Shown here: positions 57,705 through 64,000 of the stretch, piece by piece | Layout: the number at the start of each line of letters is the position of its first letter | Position numbering within the stretch: the stretch's first letter is position 1 | Source: Pseudoxanthomonas sp. NC8 | GTDB taxonomy: Bacteria > Pseudomonadota > Gammaproteobacteria > Xanthomonadales > Xanthomonadaceae | DNA: 64,000 nucleotides | Direction: 5' to 3' | Assembly: GCA_025232375.1 (NCBI GenBank) | Contig: CP060419.1 | Span: 1-64,000 of the forward strand | Position numbers and translations under genes: made by a program | The notes under the pieces: model-generated | Seen by the model: the letters and a program-made list of their open reading frames with translations, nothing else | The model's database searches: none | What the model was told of the DNA's origin: nothing

Positions 57705-58019
57705 CTATGGTCCGCGTAGGTAGGGGGCTGCGTCCAGGCGATAGGCGGCGCGCAGGTCGGCGAGCCCGGCCGGCGCGCCGGCCAGCTCCGCCGCGACGCC
57801 GCCGGCGCTGATGCGCGCGGCCGCTTCCGCCAGCAGGGCCACGCCGGCGCTGTCGAGCCGGGTCACGCCGACGAGGTCGAGCACGCGCGCGCCGTCGAGC
57901 AATGGCAGCAATGCCGGCCACGCCGAGATGGCCGCAGCGCGGTCCAGCGGGCCGGACAATCGCAGTGCCGTGCCGTCGCGGTGCAGCGACAGGCCCGGTT
58001 CGCGCTCAGCGTGCGCCAT
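57705..58019 (-). CDS. mlaB: MlaB, STAS-domain subunit of the Mla ABC complex
   Basis: Intact 104-residue STAS domain (VLDLVGVTRLDSAGVALLAE) that binds the MlaF ATPase. Its start overlaps mlaC by 14 nt, so translation is coupled. Low sequence conservation is normal for this subunit; the assignment relies on fold pattern and operon position. Confidence 0.88.
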   Translation of the reverse strand: MAHAEREPGLSLHRDGTALRLSGPLDRAAAISAWPALLPLLDGARVLDLVGVTRLDSAGVALLAEAAARISAGGVAAELAGAPAGLADLRAAYRLDAAPYLRGP

Positions 58020-58659
58020 CGGCGTCGGTCTGCGGCTGCAGCGTGCCGGCGCGCAGCTCCGCGGCGACCTGTGTGATCGACTTCTGCCGCAGCGGCGCGT
58101 CGAACTGGCTGCGGAAGGTCTGCACGTAGGACACGCCTTCGACCATCACGTCGAAGATCTTCCAGCCGCCGTTGTTGCGCATCAGGTAGTCCACCGGAAT
58201 CGGGTTGCCGCCTTCGCGGACGACCTCGGTGGACACCTTGACCCCGCGGTTGCCCGGCAACGGGGTTTCCGACTTCAGCTTGATCCGCGGCTTGCCTTCG
58301 ATGGTCACCAGCGCCGCGCCATAGCGCTGCATCAGGTTGTCGGTCATCGCATCGGCGAACAGCTTGATGTCGGCGTCGCTGGCGCCGCGGCCGTGCGGCC
58401 CGAGCACCAGCCTGGCGGCGTACTCGCGGTCGAAGCTGGAGCGCAGTTCGCCATCGATGAAGGTGCGCAGCGCGCCCGGGCTCTTCTGGAACTCGGCGCG
58501 GCGTGCCTGCAGCGTGGACAGGATGCGGGTGCCGTTGTCGACGACCTGCTTGCCCGGCGTTGCGGCCGCGGCGGTGGCCTGCTGGGCGTGGAGCGTGGCC
58601 GGCGCCGCCGCCAGCAGCGGCAGGGCCAGGACGAAGGAGAGGATCAGCGGACGGGTCAT
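58006..58659 (-). CDS. mlaC: MlaC periplasmic phospholipid-binding protein
   Basis: Intact 217 residues. Signal peptide cut near LHA, then the MlaC fold: LRTFIDGELRSSFDREYAAR, VTIEGKPRIKLKSETPLPG, VDYLMRNNGGWKIFDVMVEG and VSYVQTFRSQFDAPL. It carries lipid between MlaA and the inner-membrane complex. The ATG overlaps the mlaD stop (ATGA). Confidence 0.93.
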   Translation of the reverse strand: MTRPLILSFVLALPLLAAAPATLHAQQATAAAATPGKQVVDNGTRILSTLQARRAEFQKSPGALRTFIDGELRSSFDREYAARLVLGPHGRGASDADIKLFADAMTDNLMQRYGAALVTIEGKPRIKLKSETPLPGNRGVKVSTEVVREGGNPIPVDYLMRNNGGWKIFDVMVEGVSYVQTFRSQFDAPLRQKSITQVAAELRAGTLQPQTDADGAR

Positions 58660-59178
58660 TGCGGGATCGCTTCCGTGGGGGACGGTTCGTGGGGCGGCGG
58701 CGGGGGCGGTGCACCTGCACCGGCGCCGCCGAACATGTACTTGCCGACCAGCTGGATCAGGTCGATGGCCGGCTGGGTGTAGGCGATCTCGTCGCCGGGC
58801 CGGAGCACTTCGGGATCACCGCCCGGCTGCAGGCCGATGAAGCTCTCGCCGAGCAGGCCGCTGGTGAGGATGCCGGCGGAGGTGTCGGCCGGCAGGTCCT
58901 TGAAGCGGTCATTGATCGCCGGGGTGACGATCGAATCGAACTTGACCGGATCCAGTTCGATCTTCTCGACCCGGCCCACGACCACGCCGCCGATCTTCAC
59001 CGGCGCCTGCAGGCGCAACTGGCCGAGGTTGGCGAAGCGCGCGGTCAGCGCGTAGCTGCCGCCGCCGAGGCCGAACTGGCGGTTGGTCGACGCGAACGCC
59101 AGCACCAGCAGCGAGGCCAGCAATAAGGATGAGGAAGGCGCCGACCGCGAATTCGAGTATAGGACCACGGATTGCCAT
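58656..59178 (-). CDS. mlaD: MlaD, MCE-domain subunit
   Basis: About 173 residues. N-terminal MAIRGPILEFAVGAFLI starts a single helix, followed by the MCE domain (YALTARFANLGQLRLQAPVK, IGGVVVGRVEKIELDP, LLGESFIGLQPGGDP) and a C-terminal Pro-rich tail. It forms the hexameric ring on MlaE. A frameshift near 59127 falls at ATAAGG. Confidence 0.93.
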
Positions 59179-59338
59179 GGATGGGTACCTGTAGGAGCCT
59201 GTTTTGACGAACTGGCAATTGATTGCGGGACAACACAAGCCCGGGGTTTTCACTCAGTACCCGCACAGGGAGGTGCGGGCTCTTGCAAGGGACTCACGCA
59301 ACGACTGGCCTGGATGATGGCCGCCGTCACATCGCTAC
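59179..59338 (-). other. 160-nt spacer between mlaE and mlaD with a hairpin
   Basis: The other mla junctions overlap or are a few bases long, so this gap stands out. It holds CCCGCAC (59260-59266) and GTGCGGG (59273-59279), a 7-bp stem with a 6-nt loop, and a partial REP word TGTAGGAGC (59190-59198). No gene is seen. It may be a small REP-derived insertion that leaves the operon intact. Confidence 0.45.
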
Positions 59339-60094
59339 TCACCTGAAAAGCAAAGCAGACATCACGAAGTTCAGCATCAGCACCAGCAGCGAGGCGTTGA
59401 CCACCGCGCGGGTGGTCGCCACCGAGGTGCCTTCGATGGTCGGCTCGGCATGGAAGCCCACGTACGAGGCGACCAGCGCGGCGGTACCGCCGAACACGGC
59501 CGACTTCAGCAATGCCACGCCGAAGTCGTCCCAGAAATCGACGCTGCCCTGCAGCGCGGCCCAGAACGTGCCGTTGTCCGGGCCCAGCACCTTGACCGCC
59601 TCGAACCAGCTGGCGCTGATCGCCAGCGAACAGAAGAAGCCGGTCAGCAGCGGCACGCACAGCACCGCCGCCCAGAAGCGCGGCGCGACCGCCTTGGCCA
59701 CCGGGTCGATGGCCATCAGCTCCAGCGCCTTGATCTGGTCGGTGGCGCGCATCAGGCCCAGTTCGGCGGCGATGGAACTGCCGGCGCGGCCGATGAACAG
59801 CAGCGCGGTCAGCACCGGGCCCAGTTCGCGGTACAGCGACAGGCCCAGCAGCGTGGACAGCGCGTCCGACGCGCCGAAGGTGGTGAGCGTGCGGTAGCCC
59901 TGCAGGGTCAGGACCAGGCCGACGAAGGCGCCGCCGACGGCGATGATCGGCAGCGAGCGGCCGCCGATCTTGTAGATCTCGCGGGTCAGCTCGGCGAAGA
60001 AGTCGCGGGTCGGCAGCGAGGCGCGCAGCACCGACAGCGAGAACAGCCCGGCCCGGCCCAGCGACTGCACGGAAGCGACGACGGCGGCACTCAC
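59339..60094 (-). CDS. mlaE: MlaE permease
   Basis: Intact 251-residue inner-membrane permease of the phospholipid ABC transporter. MlaE/YrbE pattern: REIYKIGGRSLPIIAVGGAF, ELGPVLTALLFIGRAGSSIA, AELGLMRATDQIKALELMAI and the closing VMSALLFR. The GTG start at 60094 overlaps the mlaF stop by 4 nt. Confidence 0.95.
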   Translation of the reverse strand: MSAAVVASVQSLGRAGLFSLSVLRASLPTRDFFAELTREIYKIGGRSLPIIAVGGAFVGLVLTLQGYRTLTTFGASDALSTLLGLSLYRELGPVLTALLFIGRAGSSIAAELGLMRATDQIKALELMAIDPVAKAVAPRFWAAVLCVPLLTGFFCSLAISASWFEAVKVLGPDNGTFWAALQGSVDFWDDFGVALLKSAVFGGTAALVASYVGFHAEPTIEGTSVATTRAVVNASLLVLMLNFVMSALLFR

Positions 60095-60898
60095 GGGTGG
60101 GCAACCTCGGCGCTGCGCGCGCTGTCGAACGCGGCGCTCTCGAAAGGAATGGGGCCATCCGGCTCGCCATGCAGGAACTGGCGCAGCAGCGGATCGGCAC
60201 TGGCCTGCAGCTGTTCCGGCGTGCCGTCGAAGACGATGCCGCCATTGGCAATCACCACCGCCTGGTCGGCGATCGGCAGGGTCTCGTGCACGTGGTGCGA
60301 GACGATGATGCTGGTCAGGCCCAGGCTGCGCGACAGCCGCCGGATCAGGCTCATGATCACGCCCGACGCGATCGGGTCCAGCCCGGTCAGCGGTTCGTCG
60401 TAGAGCATCAGCGGCGGATGGGGCCAGCGCCCGGGCCAGCGCCACGCGCCGGGCCATGCCGCCGGACAGCTCGCGCGGATACAGGCCGGCGGCGGCGCGC
60501 AGGCCGACCGCGTTGAGCTTCATCGCCACCAGCCGCTGCAGCACCGGTTCCGGCAGGCGCGTATGGGTGCGCAGCGGCAGGGCCACGTTCTCGGCCACGC
60601 TCAGGTCGGTGAGCAGGCCATTGCCCTGCAGCAGCACGCCCAGGCCCTTGCGCATCTCCAGCAGCTCGCGGCTGCGACGCGGCACCGGTTCGCCGAATAC
60701 CTGCACCTGTCCGGTCGCCGGGACCAGCTCGCCGGTCAGCGCCGCCAGCAGGGTCGACTTGCCGGTGCCCGAAGGACCGAGCACGGCGGTAATGCTGCCG
60801 CGCGGCACCACCAGGTCGAGGTCGCGCAGGATCGTGCGGCCGCCACGGTCGAGGCGGACGCCCTCCAGGGCGACGGCATTGGCAGTCGAAGCAGACAT
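60091..60898 (-). CDS. mlaF: MlaF ATPase
   Basis: ATPase of the Mla ABC transporter, about 269 residues. Walker A VLGPSGTGKSTLLAALTG, Q-loop region GVLLQGNGLLTDLSV, signature ELSGGMARRVALARAL, Walker B MLYDEPLTGLDPI and switch His IVSHHVHET. A frameshift near 60425 separates signature and Walker B. ATG at 60898 or, 21 nt upstream, 60919. First gene of the operon mlaF-E-D-C-B-A. Confidence 0.95.
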
Positions 60899-61188
60899 GG
60901 GGGACGGCGCGCTTTCCATGGCAGGCGAACAGGCGAACGGCGCATCATGCGAAAAACAAACTGAATCTTAACCTATCGATTGAACCGGCAAGTACAGGAA
61001 TTGTCTGACCGGTGCATCGGGTTTGTGATTGCCGGACGCATGCTCGCACCCGCAGTGGACACCGGCGAGTGACGGTGGTCATGCACGGGCGTGCGCAGCC
61101 AGGTCATCGGCGCTGCCCGCAGCGGCTTCTCCGCCGGCGCCGCGCGCCGGTCTCGCCTCCTGCGATCACCGTGCGGCAAGATGCACCG

Positions 61189-64000
61189 ATGCCCGCGGCG
61201 CCCGCAGACTTTCGCCTTTACCACTCCAATTCGCTGGACGTGCTTGCCGGCCTGCTGGCCGAGGCCTTGCGCGAGCCGGTGCCCGGACAGCCGTTGCTGG
61301 CGCCGGACATGGTGCTGATCCCGCAGGTGGCGATGCGGCGCTGGCTGCAGGCGACCCTGGCCGCGCGCTATGGGATCGCCGCCAACCTCGAGTTCCTGAC
61401 CCCGGGCGAATTCGTCGGCCGCGCGCTGGCCGCCAACCTCGGCCCCGCCGCCGACGAACTGGACGCGGCGACCCTGCACTGGCGCCTGTACGCGGCGCTG
61501 ACCGATCCGGCCGTGTGTGCGCAGGCGCCGATGGCGCAGCTGGCCGGCTACCTGGCCGGCGACGATCCGCTGCGGCCGTGGGCGCTGGCCGGCGAGCTGG
61601 CCGGCGTGTTCGAGAAGTACCGGTACCAGCGCCGCGACTGGCTGCTGCGCTGGGAGGCCGGCGCCGATCCGGAAGACCCGCAGGCGATCCTCTGGCGCAC
61701 CGTCGCCGGCGGCCGCGGACATCGCGCGCGGCGGCTGCAGGACTACCTCGCCCGCCATGCCGGCGAGGACTCCATCCCGCCCGCGGGGCTGCCCCCACGC
61801 CTGTTCGCCTTCGCCACGCTCAACGTCTCGCCCGACGTGCTGCGGGTGATGGCGACCCAGGCGCGGGTGGGCACGCTGCACTTCTACCTGCCCACGCCGA
61901 CGAAGGAATACTGGGGCGACCTGCAGGCGCTGGGTGCGCGCCTGCGCGCCGGCACCGATCCGTTCGACGACGGCAACGCCGAGAATCCGCTGCTGCGCGA
62001 CTGGGGCGCGGCCGGGCGCGACTTCATGGCCCTGCTCGGCAGCTACGAAGTGGTGCATCCGTCCGCCGAGATCGCCGCGTACGCCGATCCGGAAACCGCC
62101 AGCGGCCCGACCTGGCCGAAGGCGGCCTGCGCGACAGCCTGCTGCGGCGGATGCAGGGCGACCTGTTCCGTCGCCACGCGCACCCGTCCGGCCCGCCGCG
62201 CGCAGCGGTCGACGCCGGTGATCCGAGCCTGCAGCTGCACGCCTGCCACACCCGCCTGCGCGAACTGCAGGTGCTGCACGACCGCCTGCGCGCGCTGCTC
62301 GAAGACCCGCGCTTCGACCCGCCGCTGCAGCCGCGCGAGATCGCGGTGCTGGCACCGGACATCGATCCCTACGTGCCGTACCTGGACGCGGTGTTCGGCA
62401 GCGAGGAACGCGGCGTCGCCATTCCCTATGCGATGGCCGATGCCAGCCCGCTGGCCGGCGAGCCGCTGGCCGAAGTGTTCCTGCGCCTGCTGGCGCTGCC
62501 GGTCGCGCGCTTCGGTATGGAGGAAACGCTGGACCTGCTCGCCAGCCCGCCGCTGGCGCAGGCGGCCGGGCTTGACGCGGCCGCGTCCGAACGCCTGCAC
62601 GGCTGGCTGCATGCCGCCGGCGCGCGCTGGGGCATCGACGCGGCACACCGCGCCCGCGGGGCGCACCGGCCGACGACGCGTACACCCTGGCAGTTCGCGC
62701 TGGACCGGCTGCTGCTCGGCCATGCCACCGGCGACGCCGCCGACCTCGCCGGTGCCGCCGGGCAGGTCGTCGCACCGTGGCCGGAACTGGAAGGCAGCGC
62801 CCTGGACGCGCTCGATGCCTTGCTGCGCCTGCTGCGCGTGCTCGCCCGCCACGAACGCGTGCTTGCCGAGGCGATGCCGCCGGCGCGCTGGCGCGAGCGC
62901 CTGCTCGCCCTGCTCGATGCGCTGCTGCCGCGCCCGCCGGCCACGCCCGCCGCGCAGCGCGCGCTGGACCGCCTGCGCCAGCTGGTCGACGCCTTCGCCC
63001 GCGACGCCGCGCGGGCCGGCGTCGAACAAGCGGTCGCCGCCGAAGTGGTGCGTGCGCATTTCGCCGGAGTGCTGGGTGAAGCCGACACGCGCGCGCCGCT
63101 GCTCACCGGCGGCGTCAGCTTCGCGCGGATGGTGCCGATGCGGCTGCTGCCGTTCCGGGTGATCTGCCTGCTGGGCATGAACGACGGCGACTTCCCGCGC
63201 CGCGACCCCGCCGCCGGCCTCAACCGGCTCACCGCCGAACTGGGCACCGACCGCCGCCGCCACGGCGACCGCTCGACCCGCGACGACGACCGCTACCTGT
63301 TCCTGCAGCTGTTCGCCTCGGTGCAGGATGTGCTTTACGTGAGCTGGCTCGGCGCCGATCCGCGCGACGGCAGCACGCGCGAACCGTCGGCGCTGGTGGC
63401 CGAACTGCTGTCGGCCGCGGCCGACTACCACCTCGCCGCGGACGAAGCGGAGCGGACCCGACGCAAGCAGAATGTGGCCGATGCGCTGGTCCTGCGCCAT
63501 CCCCTGCAGCCGTTCTCGCCGGCCGCGTTCGGTGGTGGCGAGGCAGCCGATCCGCGCCGCTTCAGCTATCGCGACCACTGGCACGCCGCCGCCGGCCGCC
63601 TGTCCGGCGCGCGCAACGCGCTGGCGCCATGGATGGAGGCGGCACATGCGCTGGCGCCGCCTGCGGGAGTCGAAGAGGAACTGTCGCTCGATGCGCTGCG
63701 CCGCTTCCTGCAGGCGCCCGCCGAACAGTTCCTGCGCCAGCGGCTGGGCTTGCGCCTTGCCGAAGTGGACGAAGCCGGCGACGACATCGAACCGCTGCAG
63801 GCCCCGGCGCGCGGCCGCGAGCGCAGTGCCCTGCAGCGCGCGGTGTTCGACGCGCTGCTGGACGGCGCCGATGCCGCGGCGATGTATGCGCCGTTGCGCG
63901 CGCGCGGCCTGCTGCCATCCGGTCCGCCCGGGCGGCGTGCGTTGGCGGAAGTACTCGGCGAAGTGCGCCCGTACGCGCTCGCGTTCGGCGCATGGCGCGA
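61189..64000 (+). CDS. recC: Exonuclease V subunit RecC, 5' part
   Basis: Chi-recognising subunit of RecBCD, cut by the window end. The N-terminal inactivated helicase region is seen: FRLYHSNSLDVLAGLLAEAL, VLIPQVAMRRWLQATLAARY, FAFATLNVSPDVLRVMATQA, REIAVLAPDIDPYVPYLDAV, RMVPMRLLPFRVICLLGMND and DFPRRDPAAGLNR. About 935 residues are present. Frameshifts lie near 61713, 62110, 62665 and 63140. recB and recD would be expected beyond the edge. The 290 nt before it show no other feature. Confidence 0.95.

Overview
The window is high-GC gammaproteobacterial chromosome, most likely from the Xanthomonadaceae/Lysobacteraceae. I base this on the tonB-exbB-exbD1-exbD2 cluster with pdxJ beside it, on the canonical origin (gyrB-recF-dnaN-dnaA facing rpmH-rnpA-yidC-mnmE), and on recurrent TAnAAT promoters. 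The genus cannot be fixed by reading. Many conserved genes carry one-base frameshifts at a few recurring words (TTATGG, CCTTGG, CTAAGG). These look like systematic consensus errors, not gene decay, so broken genes are annotated over their full reconstructed span.

Layout. 1-5.2 kb: a pectin/hexuronate locus (TRAP permease end, LacI regulator, kduI, kduD, rhamnogalacturonan acetylesterase, cupin). 5.6-13 kb: a sigma-54 enhancer-binding regulator converging on a six-gene operon. The operon's order, sizes and features match the Fap functional-amyloid system (fapA-F), and it has a -24/-12 promoter, an IHF-like site and a palindromic upstream site. 13-22.4 kb: radical SAM protein, cardiolipin synthase, pdxJ, TonB/Exb energy module, TPR protein, M48 and CPBP proteases. 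22.4-33 kb: the replication origin, with three parS sites, DnaA boxes and the gyrB-recF-dnaN-dnaA and rpmH-rnpA-yidC-mnmE gene sets. 33-48.5 kb: a TonB-domain lipoprotein, a NatAB-type exporter, a lipoprotein hydrolase, an apparently autoregulated XRE/membrane-protein operon, ferredoxin reductase, a second ABC exporter, a PanE-like reductase, TatD, HrpB, RluE-like synthase, a monooxygenase and a secreted methyltransferase. 48.5-56.6 kb: monomeric isocitrate dehydrogenase, RlmI, an APC permease, a DUF488 protein, RmuC and glutathione peroxidase. 56.6-61 kb: a complete mlaFEDCBA lipid-transport operon. 61.2 kb to the end: recC, cut by the window edge.

How the parts work together. The first locus imports and isomerises unsaturated uronates from pectin and deacetylates the pectin backbone. 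The fap-like operon would secrete a biofilm amyloid: FapF-like pore, FapD-like C39 protease, FapB/C-like fibre subunits, probably switched on by the neighbouring sigma-54 activator. TonB/Exb and Mla serve the outer membrane. The origin block supplies replication initiation and, through ParB at parS, segregation. The most noteworthy material is the Fap-like operon with its sigma-54 control region and the double-glycine-like motifs in two of its products.
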